Shown here one piece after another: positions 22,501 to 35,698 of a stretch of DNA of 64,000 bases (position 1 is its first letter; the number at the start of each line of letters is the position of its first letter). The position numbers and the translations under genes were made by a program. The notes below the pieces were generated by a model. That model saw nothing but the letters and a program-made list of their open reading frames with translations. It was not told the DNA's origin and searched no databases. This DNA comes from Cladophialophora immunda. Taxonomy: Eukaryota > Ascomycota > Eurotiomycetes > Chaetothyriales > Herpotrichiellaceae. The DNA is taken from NCBI RefSeq assembly GCF_000835495.1, contig NW_015622544.1:5484855-5548854 (forward strand), written 5' to 3'.

Positions 22501-23970
22501 GCAGACAATCAAGGCATTTAGCGTGAGGCTCGATCTTGCTGTCCTCTTATGCATAGCCACCAACCCAGCCACGGATTAGGTTGATGGTGTGCCAGAGATA
22601 GCAGTCGAGCTGCAGCAAGGCGGGAAGCGTGTCCGTAGCGCAATACGAGTAAGCGATATGTAGGTCAAGTGGGTACAGAGATGACGCTCTTGATGTGTCG
22701 CAATCAACGACACTGGAACGAATCGCAACGACTCGGCCGGAAAAGTCGAGGAAATCCTTTATCAACGGTTAGTGTGTCTGCGACGGCCAAAGAAGCCACT
22801 TGGATGTGGGAAAAGCAGGGCGTGGAGACAAACAAAGCATCAAAAGGGTGGTGTGGCGTTGCTCATGGACCTGGTTCAAGATTTGCCCATTGCCCCATTG
22901 CCCAGTGCTTAGCGTCTAGCCCACCAGCCCCCCTTGTTTGTTGACCCCTGCCACCCTGGTCGGGAGTGCCTGGCCCAGCTGTTAAGCCTCATTTGCTCCC
23001 TCGTCACCCGTTTGTTGCTGTTGGGTAACCCCCTGCCGGCCCGAAATCACAACCTGGAGGCAACATCCACCGAACCACCCGCCGACAAATCCCAAGGGCC
23101 ACTGGGCCACCCAAGTCTCTCTAGCCTGCGGCGCATTCTCATGCACCAGCAGCCGGCCCCCCTAATTCTAAGCCCGAAACAAGCATGCCCTGAGGGGACT
23201 CCAGTGTCGCCAGCTCTCCTCCAATCCTGCTTCCTCCCTGGTCCTGCAGTGCCCAGCTCCCTTTGTCGTCCTTTTTTCCCATTATTCAAACTCACCAGCC
23301 TCGCACCTTGGCTCCTTGTCGAATAACTCTCCTTCACACTGTCGTTTTCTTCCTCGTGATCCTCCTTCACTCGCTTCTATCGCTGCGAGAAGAAGGCAGG
23401 GACAACGAGGACTGCTCACCCCAAGCCTTGGGAAGGGGCAATTGTCAGCTCGGGTTCCGTAAATAAGGGCGACGCCTGTCCTGCCCGCCAAACGCGCCCT
23501 CTGCAGCTGCACATTGGCTGAGCAACCACCGCACCTCCCCCCTTCGTTCGTTTCACAACAACCACAGCCCAATTCACCAACATCCGTTCCCTCCACCTTT
23601 CACCTGCGATTTCGACGGTTGAGCCAGCTCTTGTTCGAAGCACTGTCTTGTTGGAATTCCTCGAGGACAGACAGTGGCAGTCCTAAAGCCCACTCTACAC
23701 GATTTCCATCATTTCCCTGCGCCGCTTACCCCCTATTCGACATTCGCTGCTTATACTCGTATTACGCCTAATATTACACACCGCAAATACACGAGGGCAA
23801 CCTTTTCGCGTGTGACGCATATTTGAAACTGGAGGACATTGTTCATGGGACATCTGTAAAGTAAGTGGGAACAAGATTGGATCCTGCAGGTTCACAGTGC
23901 AGATCACGGTGATTTTTTGCTTTGGCTGCCACATACTGACCTCAGTCGCGCTCCAGGAACGGTACCAAAC
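19593..23970. other. 4.4-kb divergent intergenic region between GH72 gene and FKS1
   Basis: No credible gene is seen on either strand; the longest open frame (minus, 20860-21582) has unnatural composition and no motif. The right part (about 22900-23860) is C/T-rich, as in fungal promoters and 5' leaders of highly expressed genes. A likely 5'-leader intron of FKS1 starts at GTAAGT 23861 and could end at CAG 23945 or 23957. An inverted repeat lies at 21862-21939. The unusual length suggests long leaders or extensive regulation of both wall genes. Confidence 0.5.
21862..21939. repeat. Inverted repeat of a TACGGAGTA motif
   Basis: GTACGGAGTA at 21862-21871 is mirrored as TACTCCGTAC at 21930-21939, ten perfect base pairs with a 58-base spacer. 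A third CCGTAC copy overlaps the right arm. It lies inside the long region shared by the two glucan genes. Confidence 0.7.
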
Positions 23971-26900
23971 ATGTCAGGCCATCCTCACCAGGGCGACTAT
24001 GATGATGGCTACGGCCAGCATCATGGCAACGACGCCTATTACCAAGAGGACCAACACGGTTACCATGACCAGTATGACTATGGTCACCAGCAACATGGAG
24101 GCGAAGGTTATTATGATGAATCGTAAGAAATATACTCATCTCCTTTTCTTCTGCTAGCAGACTGACACAAGCAGGGGCTATTACAACGCCGATGCTTCAA
24201 ATCCCTACCACAATGATGGTGGTTATTACGAAGGTCATCAAGGCTATCAAGATGACTACTATGATGGCCAATATTACGACCAGGGAGCTGCTGGACAGCA
24301 ATACAACCAAGGACAACGCCCCAGACGTCGCGGCCATGATTCTGAAGAGGACTCCGAGACATTCAGTGACTTCACAATGAGATCAGACATGGCTCGCGCA
24401 GCTGAAATGGACTACTATGGCCGGGGAGATGAGCGCTACAATAGCGGCTATGAGGGTCAAGGTGGACGTGGATACCGACCTCCATCGTCTCAGATCTCTT
24501 ATGGCGGGAACAGGTCATCCGGTGCCTCAACTCCAATCTATGGGATGGATTACAACAACGCATTACCGGCCGGCCAACGTTCTCGTGAGCCTTACCCAGC
24601 CTGGACCTCCGATGCTCAAATTCCCCTTTCGAAAGAGGAGGTTGAGGACATATTCTTGGATTTGACAGCCAAGTTCGGTTTTCAGCGTGACAGCATGCGC
24701 AACATGTACGACCACATGATGACCTTGCTCGATTCACGAGCTTCGCGGATGACACCCAACCAGGCGTTGTTGTCTCTGCATGCGGATTATATTGGAGGCG
24801 ACAACGCAAATTATCGCCGTTGGTATTTCGCTGCCCATCTGGATCTCGACGATGCGGTAGGTTTCGCCAACATGAAGCTCGGCAAAGCGAACCGCAGGAC
24901 ACGAAAGGCCAGAAAGGCTGCTGCGAAGAAGGCAAAGGAAAACCCCCAGAACGAAGAGGCAACGTTGGAGGCCTTGGAGGGTGACAACTCCTTGGAGGCA
25001 GCCGAATACCGGTGGAAGACACGCATGAACAAGATGTCGCAGCACGATCGTGCCCGCCAGATCGCCCTCTACCTTCTTTGCTGGGGTGAAGCCAACCAAG
25101 TTCGTTTCATGCCCGAAGCCCTCTGCTTCATCTTCAAGTGTGCGGACGACTACCTGCACTCCCCCGCATGCCAGAATCGCGTCGAGCCGGTCGAAGAGTT
25201 CACCTACTTGAACAATGTCATCACTCCTCTCTACACCTACATCCGTGACCAGGCCTACGAGATTATCGATGGGAAGTATGTTCGTCGAGAAAAGGATCAC
25301 AACAAGGTCATTGGCTACGACGACATCAACCAACTCTTCTGGTATCCCGAAGGCATTGAGAGGATCGTAATGAACGATAAGTCGCGCATTGTTGATCTTC
25401 CACCCGCGGAGAGATACCTGAAACTGGGCGAGGTCAACTGGAAGAAGGTCTTTTTCAAGACATACAAGGAAACGCGATCCTGGTTCCACTTGATTGTCAA
25501 CTTCAACCGTATCTGGGTTATCCATCTCACCACCTTCTGGTTCTACACGGCTTTCAACTCCCCAACGCTGTACACTAAGAATTATCAGCAACAACTGAAC
25601 AACAAGCCACACGCTGCTGCTCAGTGGTCCGCCGTCGCGTTGGGTGGCACAATCGCGACTTTGATCAACATCTTGGCTACTCTGATTGAATGGTCGTACG
25701 TTCCACGAAAATGGGCTGGTGCTCAGCACTTGACCAAGCGACTTCTCTTCTTGATCGGTGTCTTCATCATCAACATTGCGCCCAGTGTCTACATATTTGG
25801 ATTTACCCAGACTTCCAAAATTTCTCTGATATTGGGCGTGGTGCAGTTCCTCGTTGCTCTAGCCACGTTCTTCTTCTTCTCAATCATGCCTCTGGGCGGG
25901 CTGTTCGGGAGCTACCTGACCGGAAACAGTCGTCGCTATGTTGCCAGTCAAACTTTCACGGCTTCGTACCCTCGTCTTAAGGGTAACGACATGTGGATGT
26001 CATTCGGTCTATGGATCATGGTCTTTGCTGCGAAATTGGCAGAGTCGTACTTCTTCCTGACTCTGTCCTTCAGAGACCCGATTAAAATCCTATCCTACAC
26101 CAAAATCCACCATTGCCAGGGAGACAAGATCCTGAAAGACTACCTTTGCAAGTACCAGCCTCAGATCTTGCTCGGGATCATGTTTTTCACCGATCTGATT
26201 CTGTTCTTCTTGGATACCTATTTGTGGTATATCATCTGGAACTGCGTCTTCTCGGTCGCTCGGTCATTCTACCTGGGTGTATCCATCTGGACACCATGGC
26301 GAAACATTTTCTCTCGCTTGCCAAAGAGAATCTACTCCAAGGTCCTGGCTACGACTGACATGGAAATCAAATACAAGCCAAAGGTTCTCATCTCACAAGT
26401 CTGGAACGCCATTGTCATTTCCATGTATCGAGAACATCTTCTAGCAATCGATCACGTGCAGAAATTGCTCTATCATCAAGTGCCGTCAGAGCAGGAGGGC
26501 AAGCGGACACTTCGTGCACCAACCTTCTTCGTCTCTCAGGAAGATCATTCGTTCAAGACCGAATTCTTCCCGTCACAGAGCGAAGCGGAACGTCGTATCT
26601 CGTTCTTTGCGCAGTCTCTGTCTACACCTATCCCTGAGCCTCTTCCGGTCGACAATATGCCAACTTTCACGGTCCTTATCCCTCACTACGGCGAAAAGAT
26701 CCTTCTGTCTTTGCGAGAGATCATTCGTGAGGATGAGCCCTATTCTCGTGTCACCCTTCTTGAGTATCTCAAACAGCTCCATCCTCATGAGTGGGACTGC
26801 TTTGTCAAAGATACCAAGATCCTTGCGGATGAGACGTCCCAGTTCAATGGCGACTATGAGAAATCCGAGAAAGATACTGCGAAGAGCAAGATCGATGATC

Positions 26901-29862
26901 TTCCGTTCTACTGTATTGGCTTCAAGTCTGCGGCGCCAGAGTATACTCTGCGAACTCGAATCTGGGCCTCTCTCCGATCTCAAACCCTGTACCGCACAAT
27001 TTCCGGGTTCATGAACTACAGCCGAGCAATCAAGCTCCTGTACCGCGTGGAGAATCCCGAAGTGGTTCAGATGTTCGGCGGCAACTCTGATAAGCTCGAA
27101 CGTGAACTCGAACGTATGGCTAGACGCAAATTCAAGATTGTGGTTTCCATGCAGCGTTATGCCAAGTTCAAGAAAGAGGAGCGTGAAAACACCGAATTCT
27201 TGCTCCGTGCTTATCCCGACCTTCAGATTGCTTACCTGGATGAAGAGCCACCGCAGAACGAAGGGGAGGAACCTCGCTTGTACTCAGCTTTAATTGATGG
27301 CCACTCGGAGCTTCTCGAGAATGGAATGCGTCGACCCAAGTTCAGAGTTCAACTTTCCGGCAATCCTATTCTCGGTGATGGCAAATCCGACAACCAGAAC
27401 CATGCCATCATCTTCTACCGTGGTGAATACATCCAGCTTATCGACGCCAATCAAGACAACTACCTGGAAGAATGCTTGAAGATCCGAAGTGTCTTGGCTG
27501 AATTCGAGGAGATGACGACGGATAATGTCTCGCCGTACACTCCTGGACTTCCTCCAACAAAGACAAACCCGGTTGCGATTCTCGGTGCTCGTGAGTACAT
27601 CTTCTCTGAGAACATTGGTGTGCTTGGCGATGTCGCTGCTGGCAAAGAACAAACATTCGGCACTCTCTTCGCTCGTACTCTGGCTCAAATCGGTGGTAAG
27701 CTTCACTATGGTCACCCTGATTTCCTCAACGGTGTTTTCATGACAACTCGAGGCGGTGTCTCCAAGGCACAGAAAGGACTCCATCTCAACGAAGATATCT
27801 ACGCTGGAATGAATGCTCTCATCCGTGGCGGCCGCATCAAGCATTGCGAATACTACCAGTGTGGAAAGGGCCGTGATCTTGGTTTTGGCTCCATCCTCAA
27901 CTTCACCACCAAGATCGGGACTGGTATGGGTGAACAGATGTTGTCCCGAGAGTACTACTATCTCGGTACTCAGCTGCCCTTGGATCGCTTCCTGTCTTTC
28001 TACTATGCGCATCCCGGTTTCCACATCAACAACATGTTTATCATGTTGTCAGTGCAACTTTTCATGATTGTGTTGATCAACCTGGGCGCGCTGAGACACG
28101 AGACTATCGTCTGCTTCTACAACCGAAACGTTCCACCAACGGATCCTCTCAAGCCTACCGGATGCACGAACTTGACGCCTATTATGGAATGGGTTGAACG
28201 TTGCGTTGTCTCGATCTTTATCGTCTTTTTCATCTCCTTCGTGCCCCTGGTCGTTCAGGAGTTGACGGAACGTGGATTTTGGCGTGCTGCTACCCGTTTG
28301 GCTAAGCATTTTGCTTCTGCCTCTCCAATTTTCGAGGTGTTTGTGTGCCAAATCTATGCCAGCTCAATTCAGCAGGATCTTTCCTTTGGTGGCGCACGAT
28401 ACATCGGTACTGGCCGTGGTTTCGCGACAGCGCGCATCCCATTCGGAGTTCTCTACTCTCGCTTCGCTGGTCCATCGATTTATCTGGGAGCCCGGTCGTT
28501 GATGATGTTGCTCTTCGGCACCATCACCGTTTGGGGCGCCTGGCTCTTGTGGTTCTGGGTCTCACTGCTTGGCCTCTGCATCTCGCCCTTCATTTTCAAC
28601 CCTCATCAATTCGCCTGGAACGATTTCTTTATCGACTACAGAGACTACCTCAGGTGGCTATCGAGGGGCAACTCGCGGTCGCATGCCTCATCTTGGATCG
28701 CCTTCTGCCGACTGTCACGTACTCGCCTCACTGGATACAAGCGCAAGGCTCTGGGTGTTCCGTCTGAGAAGCTCTCCGGGGATGTTCCTCGTGCTAACTT
28801 CACCAGCGTCTTCTTCAGCGAAGTTGTCGGTCCTCTGGTGCTCGTCTGCTTTACGCTGATCCCGTACCTCTTTATCAACGCTCAGACTGGCGTGACAACC
28901 GATGTGCAGCCGCCAACGAACTCTCTGGTGAGAGTGGCCATTGTTGCTTTTGCCCCCATCGCCGTTAATGCTGGTGTTCTGGCTGGTCTATTCGGCATGG
29001 CTTGTTGCATGGGTCCAGTGTTGAGCATGTGCTGCAAGAAATTCGGCTCGGTACTTGCGGCTATCGCACATGGAGTTGCTGTCATCATGCTCTTTGCGTT
29101 CTGGGAAGTCATGTTCTTCCTCGAGGGATGGATTTTTGCCAAGGCACTCTTGGGCATGATCGCTGTGGTTGCTCTGCAACGATTCGTTTTCAAGTTGATC
29201 ATCGCGCTCTGCTTGACAAGAGAATTCAAACACGACACTTCCAACATCGCCTGGTGGACTGGCAAATGGTACTCGATGGGTTGGCACTCAATGTCCCAGC
29301 CTGCCCGAGAATACCTTTGCAAGATCACCGAGCTGGGCTTCTTCGCGGCGGACTTTATCCTAGGGCACATCATCATGTTCATCATGTTGCCCGCTCTCTG
29401 CGTGCCTTACATCGACAAGTTCCACTCGGTGATGCTATTCTGGTTGAGGCCTAGGTATGTAACCCCTGTCAACTGCTCTTCGTGCAAGACTAACTGTTCC
29501 GCAGCCGTCAAATCAGACCTCCGATCTACTCGATCAAACAATCTCGTCTCCGAAAGAGGCGTGTCATTCGCTACGCCATTTTGTATTTCATTATGCTTAT
29601 CATTTTCCTTGTGCTCATCATTGGGCCTATCATTGTCCGGAAATACATCACTGGCCTGCCGACCATTCCTCTCGATCTTGTTCAACCCACTGGACAGAAC
29701 AACAACGATACCACCACGGGCGTTACAGGTTCTGCGCTTGTCAACTTTGGTCAGGATGCTGGTGGAGGTGGTACTGCTGCTGCAACTGCCGCAGCTACCA
29801 GCTCCAACTCCAACGACCCCTTCAGCTTTGGTGGTGGCGGCGGACGATTCGTCCGATGGTAA
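23971..29862 (+). CDS. FKS1: 1,3-beta-glucan synthase catalytic subunit Fks1
   Basis: Exons 23971-24122, 24175-29454 and 29505-29862 encode 1929 residues, the usual Fks1 length. The N-terminus is a Tyr/Gly/His/Asp-rich disordered tail ([15 protein letters not shown]), followed by the cytosolic domain '[20 protein letters not shown]', a first membrane cluster, the large cytoplasmic glucan-synthase (GT48) domain with [20 protein letters not shown] and '[10 protein letters not shown]', and a second membrane cluster. The product polymerises UDP-glucose to 1,3-beta-glucan at the plasma membrane with Rho1 and is the echinocandin target. Hot spot 1 reads FLTLSFRDP (residues 678-686), hot spot 2 EWVERCVV (1389-1396). 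The C-terminus ends [13 protein letters not shown]. Both introns fall near the ends, as is common for this gene. It is divergent from the GH72 gene. Confidence 0.98.
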
Positions 29863-30461
29863 AGCTGTTTCCACCACGTCTTGCGGAGACGGTTAGGGTG
29901 TATACATTGGTGCATATGGAAGGGTGGACAGAAACAAATTAGACAACATGGCCCTCTAATGAGTTTGAAATTCTTTTGTCGGCCATTAACCCGAACAAAT
30001 TAATGATTGAAATGGCATAGACAAGCGGCCTTTGCAGAGGGAGCTTTCTTTCAGCTGGTTTTTCAGACCTGGCACATCTTGGGTGGTGAATGGGCGTCAG
30101 GTTAAACCTTTTTGTTTGCTTAAGAGGTATTGCACTGTACATGACAACAAAAAGAGAATTGCATAAACTTCCATTCCATTCCATTCAATTAAGACAGAAC
30201 CTTTGCGCCTTGATTCCGGTCAGCCGGCTGCCATGGAAAAGGCCGATTGGTTTCGTAGATTCGTTGGTGAAGCCGCGATGCTCGGAAATTTGATCTGCCC
30301 CTGAGACCATCACGTGACATGCCGCAGTGAGCCCTTTCGCGGGCTGTGACATCGTCAATCCGTTCCAGGCTCCAGACTTAAGAACCGTTGTGGTCACCGC
30401 ATTTCTGTTTCGAGTCCTTTTCTGGGGGAGAGGCTGTTGATACCTGCTGCTGGCTCAAAAG
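29863..30461. other. Intergenic region, FKS1 terminator and LCB1 promoter
   Basis: About 600 bases between two plus-strand genes. A/T-rich sequence follows the FKS1 stop. No coding motif. Confidence 0.6.
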
Positions 30462-32231
30462 ATGGACCCTCATGACGCTCAAGAATATGTCACAAACCTG
30501 GCCAGCACCGCGGCCGAACAATTCCAGAAAATCCCCGGCTCAGCCATCTTTCTCCGCTACGTGAAGTCCAGTTACCAGAACGACCCCATCCGGTCTGCCG
30601 TCGAACTCTTCCTAGTGCTGTTCGCAATCCGGTATCTGCTGGCTCCAAAGTATTCGACAAAGCAGAACTATGTGAAGTTGTCTGACGAGGTGGGCACATT
30701 CATGAGGGCCGATTCGAGACCAAGCTTTGAAGCGCTGACTGCGAAACCAGGAAATTGACGATTTGGTTGACGAATGGACGCCAGAGCCTTTGGTTGGGAA
30801 GACTACCGCTTTTGAGGATGCAGAATTGGAGAGGCGTCCCATCATCGTTGGGTGAGTCTACTCCTGAAGATGCGCCATACGCGACGTACTGATTGTGAGG
30901 CGACAGTCCGAGTGGACCCCGATCCAAACTGAACAACGGCCGGACGGTGACAAACCTGGCATCGTACAACTTCTACAACTTTGTCTCGAACGAAAACCTC
31001 AAAGAGCGGGCTATCCAGACATTACGGACTTATGGAGTTGGTCCCTGCGGTCCGCCTGGTTTCTACGGCACTCAGGATGTGCACATGAAGATCGAGGCGG
31101 ACATTGCGGCGTTCCTTGGTACTACGGCATGTATCATCTATGCTCAAGCCTTCTCCACGATATCCAGCGTCATTCCGGCCTTTTCCAAGCGAGGGGATAT
31201 CATTGTTGCCGACAAAGCTGTGAACTATGCCATCCGAAAGGGAATCCAGATTTCCAGGAGTGCAGTCAGATGGTATGAACACAACGACATGGAAGATTTG
31301 CAGAGGGTGCTGGCCAAGGTTACCAAGGAACAGGCTAAAAAGCCATTGACAAGACGATTCATCATTACTGAAGGATTGTTCGAAAACGTCGGTGACGTGG
31401 TTGATTTGCCGAAGATTGTGAGTTGCCATTTGGCCCAGCTATAAGACTGGGGGCCCGTTCTAATTGTGGTTGCGCAGATTGAGTTAAAGCTCAAATACAA
31501 GTTCAGATTGATCCTCGACGAGACGTGGTCATTTGGCGTCTTGGGCCGAACTGGCCGGGGCGTGACGGAACACCAACACGTTGACGCCGCAGAAGTGGAC
31601 ATGATCGTCGGCTCGATGGCCGGTCCGTTGTCGGCCGCGGGAGGCTTCTGCGCAGGTTCAGACGAAGTGGTGGAGCACCAGCGATTATCCGCCGCCTCGT
31701 ACACCTTCTCAGCAGCGCTTCCAGCCATGTCTGCCGTGACGGCCAGCGAGACATTGATGATGCTGCAGACTCAACCGGACTTGTTTATTCAATTGAAAGA
31801 GAATATCAGGGCCATGTGGCAGCAGCTTGACCCGAGAAGTGATTGGATGCACTGTACCAGTGCACCGGAGAACCCAATCATGATACTGGTCTTGAAGCCC
31901 GAAGTGGTTTCGTCGCGGAGGTTGACGACCGAAGACCAACAACAGCTGCTGCAGGACATCGTGGATGAGGTGAGCCTCACTTGAATACTGGCTCGCTGCC
32001 TGTCGATTTTGGTCTCAGCTGACTTTTTGGATATAGTGCCTGTCACAGAACGTGCTCATCACCCGCGTGAAAACACTTCCCGCAGGGCCTTCAGGTGCAA
32101 AGACCGAGATTTATTCGCCGTCACCAGCCCTGAAGATCTGTCTGACCGTCGGCCTGACCAAGAAAGAAGTCGAGAAGGCCGGTATCACGATTCGGCACGC
32201 AATTACGAAGATCCTTACGCGGAAACGGTGA
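30462..32231 (+). CDS. LCB1: Serine palmitoyltransferase subunit 1 (Lcb1)
   Basis: Exons 30462-30689, 30751-30851, 30907-31417, 31478-31969 and 32037-32231 join to 508 residues. The N-terminus has one membrane segment (AVELFLVLFAIRYLLAPKY). The aminotransferase-fold body contains TNLASYNFYNFVSNENLKER, 'YGVGPCGPPGFYGTQDVHMKIE', the 'LDETWSFGVLGRTGRGVTEH' block and 'VDMIVGSMAGPLSAAGGFC'. In the catalytic partner Lcb2 the equivalent block holds the PLP-binding lysine; here the region reads SMAGPLSAAGG without lysine, which is normal for Lcb1. The heterodimer condenses serine with palmitoyl-CoA at the ER, the first step of sphingolipid synthesis. All four introns have canonical GTGAG/GTGGG donors and AG acceptors in phase. 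Confidence 0.96.
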
Positions 32232-33641
32232 TACAGGCTTCGGGTCCTCGACATTTGTACATTACCTTTTGTTTGGTTTACTTGGTCCCGAATTCAGCAG
32301 GACAGTACTTAGATTTTTGTAATAGCAGAGGAATGATGAGCGGACTGGGCAGTTTCTTTCAGAGGCATCCCTGTGTCTGGAGCCTGAGCACGGAAAACTC
32401 ACATAGAGAACAACTCATAATGACGACCACCATCCATTGATCCATCCCCGTGCATACCTCCTCTCGGACGGTGTTGATTGCGCGCGATTCATGGCCCAAG
32501 CCAGTCGGTGATGGTATACAGCTTGAAGCATTCCGAATGGCAGCCAACCTAGAAGCCCTCTATCAAATCGTGATTGATAAGACTCTTTCTGCTTCCCGAG
32601 GTGGCGCAGCGTAGGATGCCCGGGGAGCCCCTGCAAAACCTCGCTTCCCATTCGCTAAGATGTTACATTGAGAGTGTCACCAAGCGAGAAGGAAGCGAGT
32701 CTTGGGTCGGGCAGCCACTGAGAACAGGGAATAAGCGAGGGGAATCCGCTTGTTGAAGCGAGACAAGAGAGACAGAGGTGAGTAGGGGAGACGACCGAGG
32801 ATGGGGGGAGCGGGAGGGGGAGGGCTGGCTGGAAGTATATAGGTACGTACCTGGGTAGGCACCTGGAGGGAGGCAGCGAGATAGGGATGCTGTTTGACGT
32901 CCGTGCGACATGGGATAAGCGGTAAGCATCTCCTTCTTGGTGGTCTTCGTCTTGTACTGTAGCAGTTCAATCTTGTTGATTGGATGATCTCGACTCCATC
33001 AGCATTTCTACTCCTTAGTCCTTCCGCATTCCATCCTCTTTTAATCCTCACCCTCATATTGTTACTTTCCAGGCTCATCCCCAGCCGAACGACACACGCG
33101 CAGAATGTGGCTTCAATCACTGCAGGCAGAGCTGAACAAGCCCTCCGCCGCGCTCGTATACTCCCCGTCTTTGACACTTTCAGAACGCCTGCGAAAGACG
33201 GTTAGCACGCTCCTCGGTTGCGGGGCATGGCGGACAGTGGCTGTCCTCTCAGAGAGCCTCGCTTACGAACGCTTTCCTTTCAGCCTTCAGCAGCGCGGGG
33301 AGCTCTGCCAGCTGCGTGCACCCCTTACCTGTTCCTGTCATCTGGGAGTCGAATGAGCTCTGCAGTGACGCCCGCGCAGTGCTCACATGGGCTGGATGCT
33401 ATGGATTGTTGGCGGAGCGGCTGAGTCTAGCTCTGTATCATCAGAGAGCTTGAGCTGAACGGACATGCATCTGCTCTCGTGGTGGATGATGTCGACTATA
33501 TAATCCTGCCTTGTCTCGCTCTTGATGCCGCTCATCTCTTCTCCTAAACAGCCAAACCCTCCAGCTCCGTAATTCCGGTACCATACCTCACTCTTGTGCT
33601 TTGGGCCACAGAAGAAAACATCCATTGTATTTCTGGTCACC
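32232..33641. other. 1.4-kb intergenic region, nothing recognised
   Basis: Between two plus-strand genes. It contains a purine-rich stretch (about 32757-32830) and a CT-rich stretch (about 32990-33070), but no coding motif, RNA gene or repeat that I can support. Confidence 0.5.
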
Positions 33642-34256
33642 ATGTCTTACCCGACCCGCCCGGCTTTCGTTCATCTTGGGACCTGGGACGATGAAACTCG
33701 CAAGCACCCGGCAATGAAGTGGATGGAAGAATACACAATCAACTTCAACAAGCGTGAAGACTGGAGTCAAGAGGAATGTGACTGGGTGAGACCAGACCTT
33801 CTTGGATGTTGGACTGCTGCAAGACTCCAGCTTCCCAACCGCTGACACAGAAGCCTATAGTTCTCTGCTGATACCACCCTCGTCAAACCCGACGGCTCAG
33901 TTCACACCGGTAATGCACAGGCATTCAGTGAGGCCAAGAGTATGTACGCTCCGTTCTCCGCGGAGTTCCATGAGCCCTACTTTCTGGTCTGCTTCGACAC
34001 GGACGAGGGCTGGGAGATGATCGGCCAAGCCTACTTGTTCGCCAACTGCCAGGGAGCTCCGACCGCGCAGGAGAAGAAAGTCAAGGACCTGCAGGGGAGG
34101 GAATGGGATGTCAAGATCCCCGGAGGGTTTCATTTCTTCTATGCGAAGCAACCGGGGGCTCCCCATGATGGGATTGTGTTGAAGAAGACGGAGATCATGA
34201 GCGATTCAATGCCAGCGGTGCAGATCCTTCTGGCGAGGGGAGTCCTTAAGCTGTGA
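33642..34256 (+). CDS. SnoaL/NTF2-like fold protein
   Basis: Exons 33642-33785 and 33861-34256 encode 179 residues. The layout is that of small fungal NTF2-like proteins: an N-terminal helix pair (AMKWMEEYTINFNKREDWSQ), a 'DWFSADTTLVKPDGSVHTGN' segment that lines the pocket in this fold, then strands such as EPYFLVCFDTDEGWEMIGQA and GGFHFFYAKQPGAPHDGIVL. Members bind or transform small hydrophobic molecules, but catalytic residues vary and none can be assigned here. There is no signal peptide or membrane segment, so the protein is probably cytosolic. Neighbours give no functional hint. Confidence 0.7.
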
Positions 34257-35698
34257 GCTGTATTGTGGGCCAAATGACTGCGAAAGCTACCTAGGACCAG
34301 ACAGACATGAGGTTTGCCTTAGCTGGCCATCATGTACCACTTAATTCCCCCAGGGACTCAATGGAAAGCAGTTCGAATCTCTTCTTACGGCCTTTTCCCT
34401 AGAAAGTCCACAGCCTGTCAAACGAGCAGGGCGGTGAAATCCGGAGTCGGAGACACGGAGCCGAGAAGAAATCGAAGAGATCGAAGCTGCCGGAGCTTAC
34501 ATGCAGACTGGTCTACGTCGAAGGAGTGAATGTCCGACGCGGAGAGCAAAAACATGCACGAGGCTGCGTACAAGAAGATGAGGCAAGGCTGCTAAAGCAG
34601 CGAGCGATGCTGGAGAATATGTCAAGAATAGATTTGTAGGGGGCCGTGTCAACAGCCACCGCCTTTCATCTTTTCCATCTTTTCCATCTTCTCGTCTCTT
34701 GAGCAATCAACCAAACACACGCATGTCCCCGATGATTTCCTAATCCGTTTTATCCCACAGGATCTTCGGATTCCTCCCGAGAGTCTCAACCGAGCTGGTA
34801 TTAATATCCACCAATATCGCGTCTCCACCACCCAACCCCGTATTTGCTCGTCTAATCTGGGATCCTCCTCACATCAGATCCAACTTCGGCTAGCCGGGGA
34901 TGAGAAACCTCCTGTGGTGGACTGAGCAACCCTCACCTCTGTTCACAGTCTATTGTGCGCAACCTCGGTCACTTCAATAGCCTGAAGAGACAAGCAACAC
35001 ACAGCGAGAGCTTGCCGTCGACAATTTCCAAGTCTCGCGGGACTTCTTGAGGTGTACGAGAGACGTCGATGGTCCGTTGAAGCGGCCATCGGAGCTCTTT
35101 TGGGGCTGTTTCACAGATGTCGGACTCGTCGTCCTTGTTCACGCCGACATCAGGCACCGCACTCTGAAGGAACCACTCCCCGAAAAGGGAATCTTGGTTG
35201 ATGTTTCTTTTAAATGAGATCACCCTAATGCTGCTTGGGGCCCCAAATACCTTGTCGACCAATGGGAACCTCCGGTGAGCGGTGATGCTCAGAATATACC
35301 CGTTCCCGAGCATGCGTGGGTGAGGTTAGAGTGGCCCAAGACCCTACCACTTGCGAATGAGGCGACAGCTAGGTCAGAGGCCCACCAGAGCCAGTGAGGC
35401 CGAGCCACCTTTCCCCAGGGACAGACTGCAGGGTTTGGGCCTTTACCGCATTGCCCAGGCAATGTACTCTTTGGGCACTCTGTACATGCAAAGACAGATC
35501 TGACAGCCATGCCAGTCCAGAAAGTCGAATCTATAAAGCCTCTGAACAGTCTACAATACTCGAACAATGCCATCAACCGCCTCTCAATCCACTCACTTGG
35601 GTAACAGATTTCCTTACGACTCTCATTAGGTTTAATCTATTTTCTTTGAAAGATTTTCCATTACATTTCCTTCTATTCCATCCTTTCTGTCAAGCGCC
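34257..35698. other. 1.4-kb intergenic region, nothing recognised
   Basis: Between two plus-strand genes. A short tandem run of 'ttttccatc' units lies at about 34672-34690. The last 130 bases before 35699 are CT-rich, as expected of a fungal promoter. No gene is supported. Confidence 0.5.
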
